Assembly: GCA_963576475.1 (NCBI GenBank)
Contig: OY754975.1
Location: forward strand, 14,841,469-14,905,468
Direction: 5' to 3'
Source of the DNA: Molanna angustata
Lineage: Eukaryota; Arthropoda; Insecta; Trichoptera; Molannidae
Length of the DNA: 64,000 bases
Each line of letters starts with the position of its first letter. Within the stretch, counting starts at the first letter, position 1. The notes below the pieces were generated by a model. It was not told the origin of the DNA, ran no database searches, and saw only the letters and a program-made list of their open reading frames with translations. The position numbers and the translations under genes are program-made. Positions 26,824-39,845 of the stretch are shown in pieces.

Positions 26824-27335
26824 ATTTCAATAAAATATTGCAATTATTTTGAAAAAAAAACCTAAACGCGAACATGAATCGATTGAGAAAATTATTTTTT
26901 TGATAAATAATCCTTCTATAAAATGCGATAGCGATAAACTCAAACTTCAAACTTTTTGTTGTTATTAAATTGAATTTTTCTGCATTTTTCTTTTTAAAAA
27001 GTTATGTCTTTATCTTATTTATCTATGGAATATAGCCATAGAGCCATAATAATATATCTATTTTCTATGGTCATAATTATTCAAATAAAGCCGTAAAGGT
27101 TAACATGGCAACGCTGCAATCTAGCTTAATAAAGACGTCACAAAAAGCGCAGCATGCGACCAAAAATATAAGTATCCAGCCAAACTACGATAAAACATGT
27201 GGAATTTGTATGGGGTTTGATTGTCTTGCGCTATATTTGTTGTTCAAACTAAATAATTTGCTTCATTTTTAATAAGAAGCTGCCTTGTTACGTTTACGAC
27301 ACCTACTAACTTTACTTTTCGTATGGTGTAACAGA
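26824..27335. other. CtIP 5' flank
   Basis: This region upstream of the CtIP start codon should hold the 5' UTR and promoter. I see no TATA box at a convincing distance and no other gene. Confidence 0.35.
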
Positions 27336-27550
27336 TTATAGTCTTGGTTCCAGCGCTGAGAGCCAGTCCACCGCCTTTGGTTTCGCCTCGTGTATATCTT
27401 GGAGGGTTCCGCTAAATTTCTTTAGCTGGCACTCTTGGACCATATGTTTCACAGACTGCTCAGCTCCACACTCACAGTCGGAATTATATCTTTTTCCCCA
27501 CCTCCAGAGTAAGGAATTACAGCAGCCCTGTCCTGTCCTCACTCTGTTTT
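27336..27550 (-). pseudogene. LINE ORF2 C-terminal fragment with Cys/His motif
   Basis: The 68-residue frame RTGQGCCNSLLWRWG, CECGAEQSVKHMVQEC, KKFSGTLQDIH ends in WLSALEPRL. This is the typical zinc-knuckle-like tail of several LINE clades. It is cut at its 5' side near 27550. It lies upstream of CtIP. Confidence 0.65.
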
Positions 27551-27559
27551 GCTGTACCC

Positions 27560-28130
27560 GATACCTTACACCTTATTTGGTACGACACTTTATTTGGTAC
27601 TTATTGTACTGACACCAACTCGCCCAGATAGAGGCGAGAAGGTATACAGTGTCTGATAGGACGTAAGGCGTCCGACACAGAGAGACCAGCGTCAGTCTCG
27701 GATCGAGGAAAAGAAAGAACTTAGGTTCAATCACCCGAGGACGCGGTCTTCTACTCCTTGACCAATCTGCTAGAGGGGGCGTCCAACAGACCACACCAGG
27801 CGTAGCTGTCTGATTGCTACGAGTCGTGACGTCCTCGGTGTTGGTCCCGATCAGAGGACAGGAAACGCAGGGCGAGAACAGTTTCCTCCATGCAGGTACA
27901 AATCCCATACCTTGGTGCTAATCACCGTTTCCTCATTCGCCGACGTCCCTCGTCGAGGATTTTCAAAGAAATAAAAATTAAAACAAATGTCACTATAATA
28001 AAAGGAACCTTTGAGAGACGTGTGGCGATTGGGAAAATTCTAATGATACCCTCCTCCCAAGAGGCTTGGAGGACGAGCTCACTTTTCTCAGTCTGTTGCA
28101 CAAATAAAAAAAACTCATTATTTTTTTAAT
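27560..28130. repeat. Unclassified dispersed repeat
   Basis: A block of mixed GC content with no recognisable protein. A 30-bp segment around 28050-28085 (CTCCTCCCAAGAGGCTT) recurs in inverted orientation at about 52455-52485. Both are therefore copies of one dispersed family. Confidence 0.45.
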
Positions 28131-28619
28131 CACTGTCTGACGGTGCAAAGGAATGTAAAATTTTAAAAGTCAAACAGCAGGCTGATTTTGTATAAACACC
28201 AGAGGAGAAGAAAGGAGTTAAGTACTATTTTATCTGTGGATTTAGCTCGTTAACACCAATGTATGTATATTTTTGGTATTTTGTAAGCGAATTTTCTTTC
28301 GTTGTCTTAACCCCAATAAAATACTCGGAGTTAAAATTATTTATTTATTTGTAGAATAAGAGTTATCTCCTGTCAAATCACGCGACGAATTTACTTCTAT
28401 ATTTTCTATGCACGCGAGTTTGATATTGTAAAATTGACTAATTACAGTAATTAATTCATCCATAATCATTTACAAGGTGTGTATTATTTATCTTGTACAA
28501 TATTCATACATATTATTGACCAAATTTATTATTTACTAGCTTTTATGTCCCGCCGTTGGCCAAGAATGTAAAATTGTGAAAGAAAAAGCAATCGTTTTTA
28601 TAATATTGTCACCCAATTA

Positions 28620-29300
28620 TTTTGCAATATCAAACTATGAAAAGTGGTTTGAAATTTGATTGAGTTTAAGTATTGTAAAATGTTCAAGTGATGGCCACAA
28701 CCCATTATTTTTTATATATTGCTATAAAGTGTGAATGAAGTATAATATTTATACAATTTCTGCTCGCATGGACTATGCGTAATGGTTTTAAATATGACTG
28801 TTTATCAACGTTGTAAAGAGATTGGTTTGGCCACAACCCCCATTTTTAAATATTATCATCGAAAACAAATTGTAATGTGTACCTATTGAAAATTTAGTAA
28901 TTTTGGATGTTGGGATGTGGTTAAAATTTGATTAAACAAACGTAGGTACTGAAAAGATCTAGTATTGGTCACATTCCATTCGTTTTTATATTTTTTCATC
29001 AAGTGTGCATTATATTTTTGCTCAATTTGACTGAAAGTCTTCATTAACGAAGAAGAAGAAGACTTGAACAATAGTAAATAGTTTTTAATTTGAATATAAA
29101 TGTTGTGAAGAGTTCAGTAATGGCCACAACCCCCATTCTTTAAATATTAGGTGTTGAAAATTATTCAAAATAGGATGATATAAATGGTTTAAATTTAATT
29201 AAACAAAAGTATTGAAAAGATTCTAGTGCAGGTTATATCGTCACATCCCATATCCCATTCATTTCATATGTATTTTCATCAAGTGTGCATATCGTTAATA
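28620..29300. repeat. Degenerate tandem repeat with GGCCACAACCC core
   Basis: At least four diverged units share the phrase GATGGCCACAACCC or GGTCACATTCCATTC followed by ATCAAGTGTGCAT. Spacing is irregular, about 110-220 bp. A single related phrase occurs at 4278 in an HPPD intron and inverted near 60390. Confidence 0.5.
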
Positions 29301-29319
29301 ATATTTCTGCACAATAGAC

Positions 29320-29805
29320 TATTAGACTTAAAACTAACCCAAAAGACTAAATAAAAAAGAGAAAAATAAGTATAAGACTATAAGAAATAGTTTGTATAAA
29401 AAACTATTCCAATGGTCTACATAAAATAAGTAAAAATACATATACCTAATAGAAGAATTAGACTATTGGAAATAGATTGTATAAAAGCTCACCCAAAGGT
29501 CTACAAAAAAGAAGAAGAAGAATATTTAGACTATTGGAAATAGTTTGTATAAATACTGACCAAAAGGTCTACATAAAAGAAAATGAATAAGACTATTGGA
29601 AATAGTTTGTATTAAAACTCTCCCAAAAGTCTACGTACTTAAATGAAGAAGAATAATAATTAGACTAAAGGAAATAATTTTTATAAAAAAATGACCCAAA
29701 TGTATACATAAAAGAAGAAGAAGATGAATTAGACAATAGGAAATAGTTTGTATAAAAACTGCCCTAAAGGTCTACATAAAATTAAGAAGAAAAAGAATTA
29801 GACTC
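29320..29805. repeat. Diverged minisatellite, about 60-66 bp unit
   Basis: About eight diverged copies are built on AGACTATTGGAAATAGTTTG, CCAAAAGGTCTACATAAAA and a variable (GAA)n spacer. The variable spacer makes unit length uneven. Confidence 0.75.
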
Positions 29806-29810
29806 CAGGA

Positions 29811-29985
29811 CCCGCCGCTTCAGGCCCTTCAGTACCTCCCGTCCCTTTAATCCCTCATTACGTCCCTTCCCATCAGGCCCTTCAGTACCTTCCGTCCCTT
29901 CAGGCAGTTTTATACCTCCCGTCCCTTCAGGCCCTTTAGTGCCTCCCTTCCCTTCATTACATCCCGTCCCATCAGTCGGTTAAGA
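29811..29985. repeat. Pyrimidine-rich minisatellite (CCCTTCAG units)
   Basis: Short imperfect repeats of CCCGTCCCTTCAGG and TTCAGTACCTCC make a C+T-biased tract directly between two unrelated minisatellites. Confidence 0.7.
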
Positions 29986-30620
29986 AAAGTTTAAATCCAG
30001 AAACCATCCTGGAAGAACCGCGAAGAGATGAAAGAACCTTCTTTTCCCAGGATGCTCTACTTAATAGGTAAAATGACTAAATACACGAAGAAGAAGAAAA
30101 AAGTTTAAACCCAGATACCTGCGAAGAGATGGAAGGACAGTTGGACCTTCTTCTCCCAGGATTCTCCAACTTCATAGGTAAAATGAGCAAAAATACACGA
30201 TGAAGAAGAAGAAGAAGAAATTAGTTTAAATCCAGATACCTGCGAAGAGATGGAAGGAAAATTGGACATTCTTCTCCCAGGTTAGTCCACCTTCAAAGGT
30301 AAAATGACCAAATAGACGATGAAGAAGAAGAAGAAAAAAGTTTAAATCCAGAAACCTGCGAAGAGATGGAAGGAAAATTGGACCTTCATCTCCCAGGATA
30401 GTTCATCTTCATAGGTAAGATGACCAAGTACACGTTGAAGAAAAAGAAGAAAAAAGTTTATATGCAGAACCCGTCCTGGAAGACCTGTGAAGAGATGGAG
30501 GGACAGTCGGACCTTCTTTTCCCAGGATACTCCCCCTTCATAGGTAAAACGACCAAATACACGAAGAAGAAGAAGAAGAATAAGAAAAAAGTTTAAATCC
30601 AAAAACCATCCTGGGCATAC
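29986..30620. repeat. Minisatellite of about 105-120 bp units
   Basis: Six diverged units contain AAAAGTTTAAATCCAGAAACC, CGAAGAGATGGAAGGA and CTTCTCCCAGGAT, each ending in a (GAA)n run. The open frame on the - strand simply reads through these repeats and is not a gene. Confidence 0.8.
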
Positions 30621-31189
30621 GCTCGACAATTCACCAAAGTTTCATTATAATCGGACAAACGGTTGATAAATAAATAAATAAAATAATTTTCCTATAGGAA
30701 ATCAGTATAGGTATATTATTGTTGATTTGTAAGTAAATAGTATTAGGTAGGTACCTACCTACAACAACCTTCTAAATAAATTCGATTCCTAACAAATTTT
30801 ATTTGAATATCACATTCTTTCTGTAGCCATGGAAACGATTCGAACACGTAAGTAATATCGAATGGTTCGGATACATTTTTTGAATATGTAGGTACCTACA
30901 TTGGTTTGTTCGATGCCATAAAAATGAAAATTGTCAGAAAAATCAAATATTATTTACAAATTATGCAATTTTATTATGCCTATATCTTTACTAATAAATA
31001 ACACATTTTTACAATATATGTCTTAAAACTTGCCGTAATGTCTTGTGTTTCATTTTATTATTTCATAATTACATTTATTTCAAAGGTTTATTATTTTCAA
31101 GAACATATTCATTCGGTGGGAAAATGAAATATTGTATGAAAAGATATTAAAATGGCGGCGTTTATGTACAAAAGGTTTACTTTAAAAAT
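30621..31189. other. AT-rich intergenic sequence
   Basis: No coding signal. A palindromic AGGTAGGTACCTACCT run lies near 30746. Otherwise I see nothing. Confidence 0.4.
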
Positions 31190-31470
31190 AAGTTAAACAT
31201 TATAATTATACCAAATATTCACCATGTTTTTCACTTAAACGCTAAGTTATACTTCAAAATATATTTTTTTTGTGTAAATACCTACTTCTAACTTTTAAAC
31301 TAACAGATATTTGCGTGCAAAATGTACACTTTTTTGACAGATACGACTTGGAAAATTTTGTATGAAAAAAATAATTATTGAAATATTTTTAAAATTCAGC
31401 ATTTTTATCGCATTATTTTTAGCGTGACACAGCATCAGGTATACAGGTACACGTTCGCACATAAATTAGA
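31190..31470 (+). repeat. Dispersed repeat, partner of 54530-54795
   Basis: This sequence matches the reverse complement of 54530-54795 over most of its length, including CACCATGTTTTTCAC, CTTCTAACTTTTAA and ACAGATATTTGCG. No ORF or clear termini are visible. It is likely a non-autonomous element family. Confidence 0.6.
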
Positions 31471-32223
31471 TTTTTAGATGCTCTTGGTTTTTCAGAAGGC
31501 GTGAGACAAACACACACACACACACACAGACACTAACATTTTGATTGCTTTATTACTTTAGATTTTAGTATTTGACTTGTTTATACATTCGTTGTTAATA
31601 TTTCGACTTAGGTCTTTGGAGGCTTAATATTTCATGAATTTGAAGTTTCAAACAATGAAACATGACGTTTTTCTTTGAGTATAATAATATAAAATGAGGA
31701 TACTAATCACGTTTTGTTTATTTGCAGCATGTCATACTTATTTTTGCGAGCGTTAAAAGACGATGAAAAGCGATAAAAAGACGATGGTCCGTTGGACATG
31801 CCGAAAGACTTCTTAAGACTGCCTTGTTTCGTAGAGCCAACAAATAAACTACAGCGCCCTTGGAGTGATCTTGTATCATTAAACGGCGCTTTGTAAATTC
31901 TATTTATTATATATCATATTATATTTATCATAGGGCAGAGAGAACATCTATTTACATTTTTTTAGATTTTATTAATATTCTGCTCCAATCAATTGTTTTT
32001 GCATAGCGACTAATGCTGATCCATGTGGCATAGTGGTAGTTTGTTTTAACTTCAGTAAATTCATGACTCAATAACACATTACTTTGTTATAATGTATATA
32101 ATGAAATGTTTAAATTTAAATAAATGAAAAAAATATTGGAGTTGGTTTTGAAAGTAGATTTAAATCAATAAATAGTATTTAAAAGCACATTTTACTATAC
32201 TATGAAGATAACTAAACAACATA
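31471..32223. other. Intergenic, with (CA)n and a dispersed fragment
   Basis: A (CA)n run is at about 31510-31528. The segment around 31830-31875 (CAGCGCCCTTGGAGTGATC) recurs inverted at about 43450-43480. No gene is seen. Confidence 0.45.
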
Positions 32224-32624
32224 TGTTGGCGCAGATGACAGATACTTCCTTTTTGTACCTATCCTCATCTTCCTGACATACCTAAAATCACCATACCTAC
32301 ATCCATACCTGAACGTGGCAACAACAATCTCGCCTCTGTTCGCGCGCGGGCCAACCACGTTCACCAGTCTCTCGAGAATACGCGTCTTTGCACCATCTCG
32401 TGTTACACAAGCGCCGTGCGCCATACATATAAAACCATTAAATTACGTTCGCGGCTTTCGCACGTATATTACAGACAAATTTGTGAACATAGTTTTATTG
32501 AATCAGTGACGAGAAGGAAGGACAAACGCGACAGAGGAAAAGAAGAAACCAGCTGGCACAGTAAGTCCACTCCTTTTCATTTTCCGTCTAGTCCAATCTG
32601 TTCTTTGCCGATATCGCACATACA
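32224..32624 (+). repeat. BEL 5' LTR
   Basis: 401 bp, TGTTGG to CATACA. It contains AAGTCCACTCC, and GC-rich CGCGCGCGGGCC near 32341. A donor-like CAGTAAGT near 32560 could serve splicing. It is identical to the 3' LTR except one base that I could find. Confidence 0.95.
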
Positions 32625-32874
32625 TATTTTGGTCCTTTCGAGCGGATCAGTAATTCGCAATTACTGACTGTATAAATTGAAGTAATTAGTTCGTGATTTC
32701 ACACAATTATTTTCATTTATATTTATGTTCACAATAGTTGTCTTAAAATAGATTATTTATATAAAAATAATCATCTTTTATGCGTTTCTACGTATATATT
32801 ATACGTAGATTATATCTAAACATATTTTTCTGTATACCTACAATATATTGTAATTTTGTAAATTTAAATATAAA

Positions 32875-35800
32875 ATGTCCGACAAAAAGTTATTGTCGTT
32901 ACAAGCTAAACGCGATCGAATTATATCGCGATTACAAATAACATATGATTTATTAAAAGATAACTCTAAAAAAGATTTTTATCGCGTTGTACCAAATTGT
33001 TGGATTGGTATAATGAATTCGAATCATTGCAAGAAGATATACATGAGATACTTTTATCTTTAGAAAATAAACAGATTGAAATTAGTCAGTTAAATGCCAT
33101 ATCCACGCAAACTGATCAATTATATTTTGAAATCCTATGTAAACAAAAATTCTTTCAGTCAGATATATGTGAAACATCCAAAGTTACAAATATACATAAT
33201 ATAAGACCGCCGATTATTAATCTACCTACATTTAACGGTATCGATATTAAGTCTTGGTCATATTTCTATTCTATGTTTAAAAGTGTTATCCACGATGTAC
33301 CGACATACTCAAATATCGAAAAGTTTCACTACCTATTGTCTGTGGTATCTGGGCCGGCGCTAGGTATTATTAAATCTTTGCCTTTAATAGATGAAAATTA
33401 TCACATCGCGTGGGACATATTAGTAAATCAGTATCAAAATTCGCGAATATTATTTGCTCATTATGTCGACGAGATTCTGAATATTCGCACTCTGCAATCT
33501 GAATCCGCTTCCGGAATTTCTAAAATTTTAAATACTTTTCAAGAGAATATTCAAGCTCTGGAAAGTATGAAAATTGAAAATTTATTTGATAAGTTTATCG
33601 CGCACATGGTGATAAAGAATTTAGACGTAACCACTCGTCGCACTATTGAGTCGAAGCTCAAAATTGAAGAAATTCCTAGTTCAGAAACTGTCTATTCTTT
33701 TCTTAGAAATCATTGTCGCACTCTAGAAATTGTAACGCCAAATGTTAGTAAAGAGAAAAAAGGTCATATTAAAACATTATTATCATCAAACAATCCCCAT
33801 TTTTCAAAATGCCCTTTGTGTAGTGGAGCACATTTTCTATATAAGTGTGCTCAATTTATGGAAATGTCTCCGTATCAACGCAAAGAAAAAATACAGAGTC
33901 TTAATCGTTGTACTAATTGTTTCAAACAACATGCTTATAAAAACTGCAATTCAAAATATACATGTCGAACATGTAGTAAACGCCATCATACTTTATTACA
34001 TTTTGAATTTACGCCCTCTAATGATTCGACGCATCAAGGCACCGGCGCGGGCGTCAGTGCGCCGGCTACGGCCCTGAACGCTAGAGCCGCCGACCGTAAT
34101 ATGTACTCGTGTCGAGCCAATTCAGTTTTATTAGGGACGGCGCAGATCCAAATAAAAAATAATAATAATATTTTTGAATGTATACGCGTTGTTATCGATA
34201 GCGGTTCCCAAGTTTCTGTGATTACATTGGAATGTGTACGACGTTTAAAATTAAAAATTAACAAATGCAACATACCTCTAAACGGTTTAGGAAATTCAAT
34301 AATAAATAATTGTTTAGGTATAACAACCTGTTTTATTAAACCGAAAAATAAAACAGGACCAATGCTCAAATGCACCGCTATTGTGATAAACGAAATTACG
34401 TCACATCTTCCTGCATGTAACCTTTCTTCGAAAATAATATCACAATTTCAAAATTTATATTTAGCCGATGAGTTTTATCACAAACCAGGTCCAATCGATA
34501 TGTTATTAGGCGCTGATATGTACCTAGATATAATAAATAGTAATAATCACGAAATTATTCGTGGCACCCCTGGTGCAATCAATAGTATATTTGGTTACAT
34601 AATAACGGGACGAATTGAAATGAAACAACATGAAATTTCTTCTTCATTTTTAATTGAAACAAATACCTCTTTATGTGACATGATAAAACAATTTTGGGAA
34701 GTCGAAGAAACACCTTCGTATTCGAATTTAAATACGGATGATAATTTAGCTGAAAACATTTTTGCGTCAAAACATTATCGCGAGAATGACGGGCGATATG
34801 TAGTACCGATGTTATTGAAAACAGAAAATATACCTATCAACAATTCCTTTCAACTCGCAGACACGCGATTAAGGAAATTACAATTTCGTTTTCAAAAAAA
34901 TCAAGATTTAGCAAATACCTACGGAAAATTTATACAGGAATATGAAAGTTTAGGACACATGAAACGCGTTCCTATTAATTCTGAATCTTTTTTCTTGCCC
35001 CATCACTGCGTTTTTAATCCTTCTAGCGATACGACGAAGGTCAGGGTAGTTTTCGATGGATCAAGTAAAACCGAACCTGATAATATTTGTCTGAATGACT
35101 TGCTTCTTAGTGGTCCAAAACTGCAAACAGAAATTCCGTGCATGATGTTAAATTTTCGATTTCATAAATATGTTTTCACTGCAGATATTTGTAAAATGTA
35201 TCGACAAATATTAATATTACCATCCGACCGTAAATTTCAACATATTCTTTGGAGACAATCTCCTGATAGCCCACTCATTGATTTCGAGTTACAAACCATC
35301 ACATATGGATTGTCGAGTTCCCCTTTCTTAGCAATCCGAACTTTACGACAACTGGCCATGGATGAAAATTCAAAATATCCGGAGGCTGCACGGGCACTTG
35401 TGGAAGACTTTTACGTCGACGACTTAGCCACAGGCGCTGAAACCCTCGAGTCAGCCTGTCAACTTAAAAATGATATAACTGCACTGTTAAAACTTGGACA
35501 ATTAGAGCTAAGTAAATGGCAGTCAAATTCGCCTTCACTATTGAAGCAAGATTTTATCGGAACTTCTGAATCAAGATCGTTTGATAATACTGAAACCGAC
35601 AAAATTGTTAAGTTATTAGGCATTCAGTGGCTCCCCCAAACTGATAACTTTACCTATGATATAAAAATTATACCTACTGAGAGCTGTACAAAAAGAAATA
35701 TTTTGTCAATTGTGGCTCGACTGTTTGATCCATTGGGCTGGATTACCCCTGTACTCTTTTTCGCAAAGTGCTTGATGCAAGAGTTGTGGAAACTGAGGGC

Positions 35801-37964
35801 CGATTGGGACGATCCTGTTCCATCCGATATTCAGAATAGGTGGGATACATTTGTTGGCCAACTGTCACTTCTTCGTACCTTAAAAATACCTAGATATTAT
35901 AATACATTAAGCACCAGTCGCTTGATCCTCGTAGGATTTTGCGACGCGTCACAACTAGGTTACGCGGCCGTCGCTTACTTAGTAAATTTAAATACAAATA
36001 CTACTCATCTTATGATGGGAAAATCGAAGGTAGCCCCCTTAAAAACACTGTCTATTCCACGATTAGAATTGTGCGGTGCTGTACTTCTAACCAAACTTAT
36101 TAAATACATTATGTCATCCGTTAAATTTTCTCAACAGATAGAAAACGTTTTTCTTTTTACGGATTCGACTATTGTGCTAGCGTGGATTAAAACTCCGCCA
36201 TATTCATTAAAAACATTTGTCGCAAACAGGGTTATCCAAATTCTGGACAATGTACCCACTGCTATTTGGAAACATGTTATCTCGGAAGAAAATTGCGCCG
36301 ATTGCGGATCTAGAGGCCTTCTTCCAAAAGACATTGTTTCACACCCCTTGTGGTTTTCAGGACCTTCTTGGCTTCATAAGCACAAGAATGACTGGCCGTG
36401 TTCAGTCAATATCGAACTTGAAAATATACCTGATATTAAATCAGTAAATGCGAAAACTTTGATATCTCAATTAGTACCGAATTCTATGTTATGCAAATAT
36501 TCGTCTTTAAATAAATTACAACGCGTTATTGCTTGGATATTACGATTCGTTAATCGATGTAGAAAATTCAATATAATTAAGCAAAATCAATTATCTCTTA
36601 CTACATTCGAATTAAATGCTGCACTTACAAAAATTATCTGTATTGAGCAAGATACATATTTTCTTGATGAAATAAATAAATTAAAAAACGGAATCCCATG
36701 CTCACGTCATATTCAAATTTTAAAGCCATTTTTGGATTCATGCGGAATCCTCAGGGTGGGCGGAAGATTACAATATTCAAAATTACCATATGATAGTAAA
36801 TTTCCTATTTTACTTCCGAAAACATGTCATTTAGCATATCTCATAATAGATTACTATCATAAAATATATCTTCACGCCGGACCGCGAAGTCTTCAATCCA
36901 TGATATCGCGAAAATATTGGATCTTGGGAGCACGAAACAAAATTCGTTCTCAACTTTCTAAATGTATTATATGCCATAAATTAAAAGCGACTGCGTTTCC
37001 CCCACTCATGGGTGACCTACCACCCAGTCGTGTCCAGCAAAGTCGTCCTTTTGCAAAAGTAGGTGTCGATTTTGGGGGTCCTTTCCTTTTGAAAGACCAT
37101 AAGCGACGCGTAGCGAAATCTTCAAAAGCGTATTTATGTTTATTTGTTTGTTTATCCACCAAGGCATTACATTTAGAAGTAGTATCTGACTTATCGTCTG
37201 AAGCATTTTTAGCGGCACTCAATAGATTCACAGACCGCCGTGGTTTGTGTTCGGAAATTATTAGTGACAATGGTACGAATTTCGTTGGTGCGAATCGTCA
37301 CTTGAAGGATGTACATAAGTTTTTCACAACCTCACCACAGCGTGAGAAAATTTATGATACGCTTTCAGAACGGGGTATCATTTGGTCTTTTTCTCCTCCA
37401 TCATCACCACATTTTGGAGGTATTTTCGAAGCAGGAATAAAATCTGTAAAATATCATTTAAAACGGGTCATGGGTGAAATTCAATTAACTTACGAGGAAT
37501 TCGCTACGCTGTTGACTAGAATCGAAGCTATTCTTAATTCCAGACCTTTATGTCAAATAAGTACTGACCCTGAGGAGGTCGATGCACTTACCCCAGGTCA
37601 CTTCCTGATTGGTGGGAATTTAATGTCTGTCCCAGATTATGATTGGTCTGAATCTCCTTCAAATAGGCTTAGTCGTTGGCAACATCTCCAGAAGATGTCT
37701 CAACACTTCTGGAAACGCTGGCACAACGAATACCTCAATACCTTACAACAGAGATCAAAATGGTCAAGGTCTACTCCAAACCTTAAAGTAGGACAGTTAG
37801 TACTTATAAAGGATGAACGTCTTCCTCCTTTAAAATGGGTTTTAGGAAGAATAACACATGTCCATCCTGGAAAGGATAACGTCGTTAGGGTTGCTACTGT
37901 TAAAACCCAAAGCGGTACTTTTGTTCGTCCTGCATTAAAATTATGTCCATTACCGATCGAATAG
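32875..37964 (+). CDS. BEL/Pao gag-pol polyprotein, frameshift near N-terminus
   Basis: Gag starts at the ATG at 32875 (MSDKKLLSLQAKRD), but this frame ends at 33061. The family-like continuation lies in another frame, open from 32997 to the stop at 37964 (1655 codons). A one-base loss near 32990-33000 is the simplest explanation. In the long frame: DUF1759-type gag (1-250); Cys/His knuckles (CPLCSGAHFLYKC, CTNCFKQHAYKNC, about 274-335); aspartic protease DSGS (about 400); RT with VVFDGSSK and catalytic YVDD (about 805); Pao-type RNase H with FCDASQ and FTDST; integrase zinc motif HLAYLIIDYYH to CIICH; DDE residues in VGVDFGGPF (about 1356), SDNGTNFVG (about 1424) and FEAGIKSVK (about 1478); and a C-terminal chromatin-like module ending KLCPLPIE. 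No other break is visible. Confidence 0.95.
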
Positions 37965-38029
37965 GTAAACATAATGTATTTTTATTTATTTATTTTTTTT
38001 TTTTATACGACCAGTTAGCGTCTTTATTT

Positions 38030-38225
38030 TCTTTGTTTACCATGTTGCGCCTTCGCTTTATTTAATTTTATTTTTTTTTCTTTGTAAGACCATGTTGCGT
38101 CTTCGCTTTATTTGTTTTTTAAGACCATGTTGCGTCTTCGCCTTATTTGTTTTTTTTTTTTTTTTTTAAGACCATGTTGCGTCTTCGCTTTATTTGTGTT
38201 TTAAGACCTAGTTGCGTCTTCATAT
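38030..38225 (+). repeat. Short tandem repeat in BEL 3' untranslated part
   Basis: Five imperfect copies of ACCATGTTGCGTCTTCGC separated by T-rich spacers lie between the pol stop and the 3' LTR. Position inside the element suggests a family-specific 3' module. Confidence 0.8.
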
Positions 38226-38391
38226 GTAATTTGTATTATTGAATAAAAATTTGTTTTGTGTACTTATATATAAATATACTCATATTATGTATACAGACAA
38301 CTTACGTGAACATGAATATAGGATAAAATATTGTGTTTGCTTTTCTTTTCTTTTTCACTTTTAATTTGCAGACCAAATTAGGTGGGCGGTA

Positions 38392-38792
38392 TGTTGGCGC
38401 AGATGACAGATACTTCCTTTTTGTACCTATCCTCATCTTCCTGACATACCTAAAATCACCATACCTACATCCATACCTGAACGTGGCAACAACAATCTCG
38501 CCTCTGTTCGCGCGCGGGCCAACCACGTTCACCAGTCTCTCGAGAATACGCGTCTTTGCACCATCTCGTGTTACACAAGCGCCGTGCGCCATACATATAA
38601 AACCATTAAATTACGTTCGCGGCTTTCGCACGTATATTACAGACAAAATTGTGAACATAGTTTTATTGAATCAGTGACGAGAAGGAAGGACAAACGCGAC
38701 AGAGGAAAAGAAGAAACCAGCTGGCACAGTAAGTCCACTCCTTTTCATTTTCCGTCTAGTCCAATCTGTTCTTTGCCGATATCGCACATACA
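38392..38792 (+). repeat. BEL 3' LTR
   Basis: 401 bp, same ends as the 5' LTR. It is followed directly by the ACATA duplication. Confidence 0.95.
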
Positions 38793-38797
38793 ACATA

Positions 38798-39845
38798 TAT
38801 ACATAAAAGTACTAGTTTTACCTTTTTATACTGCTTCATATTAATATGCATGGTATTTATGTAGTGCGTTTGATAATTCACTCATATGTTAAGAGCAGAT
38901 AATTCTGAAACTATATATTTTGTTGAAAAAAATAGGATATAAAGAAAACACAAGCATGAAAATTTTTGAACCATGATCATTATAGTGGTCAAAGTAAATT
39001 ATTTTATTAACCTTGTTTATTATTTTTACAGATATGTAATTGAAATCATGCAATCATCAGTGTGTCGCACATGTTTGGAAGCCATATTATGTAATTAAGT
39101 AAACTGCTGCAGGAATTCTTGAGCCAGACAGAGTTGAGCTGATACTGAAGATCATATACTATATATATAATATCTGCAATAAAGAAAAATCAATTTTACT
39201 ACTATGTATGATATTTAATTATAAAAATAATAAAAGGAAGACTCAAAATTTCATGAAAAAATTATTATGCTCTTTTTTTGTCCATTCTAAACAAGAAATT
39301 ATTTATAAAAAAACGTTAACCCATGATATTACCCAAGCAAACATGTTTGCGTGTCAATTTTATTAGAATAATCCCTTGTATAACAAACAAATCGAATCGG
39401 TAATAGAAAATTGTTCAAAGTTGAGTCGTTTGACGTAACACCATTTCAATTAAAATTTTATTTAAAACATGTTATTTATAAAAAGCATCGAGTAAATAAG
39501 CTATGAAATACAAAACAATGAATGAAAATAGAGTATATACCTTGCTAAATATTAATAAAATAAACAAAAAACACACGATTAGCTGTCAAAATCTGATAAA
39601 TGCGGGTAAAAGTACGAGATTGCCATATGTAAATTAAACTGGACATAGAAATTTTATTTACATATGGCAAATTTGTACTAATGTTTGGGTCACGCCCCCT
39701 TCAGTTTTCTCACGGAGTTAACACCGGACAACTCCATACAAAATACCAAATTCCGAGATTTCTCGGGAGTTAAGACAACTCTTGGTGTTTCATACAAAAT
39801 CACCCTGCAGAACGATTTAGTCACAAATTAAAATATTAAAATAAA
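38798..39845. other. Intergenic AT-rich sequence
   Basis: No coding signal. A pair of inverted words (TTGCCATATGTAAATTAAA near 39621 and TTTACATATGGCAA near 39656) forms a short hairpin. Otherwise I see nothing. Confidence 0.4.

Larger units (their letters stand above)
32224..38792 (+). mobile_element. BEL/Pao LTR retrotransposon, nearly intact
   Basis: The 6.57 kb element is flanked by a perfect 5-bp duplication ACATA (32219-32223 and 38793-38797). Two 401-bp LTRs begin TGTTGG and end CATACA. By eye they differ at one base (AAATTTG against AAAATTG), so the insertion is recent. The leader after the 5' LTR starts TATTTTGGTCCTTTCGAG, a usual BEL primer-site region. The 3' LTR is preceded by a polypurine-like GGTGGGCGG. 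One long gag-pol frame fills the interior. It is inserted in intergenic DNA between CtIP and the hydrolase. Confidence 0.96.

Noticed and set aside
30342..30629. A 95-residue hydrophobic repeat protein on the - strand
   Set aside because: It simply reads through the minisatellite units and (GAA)n spacers.
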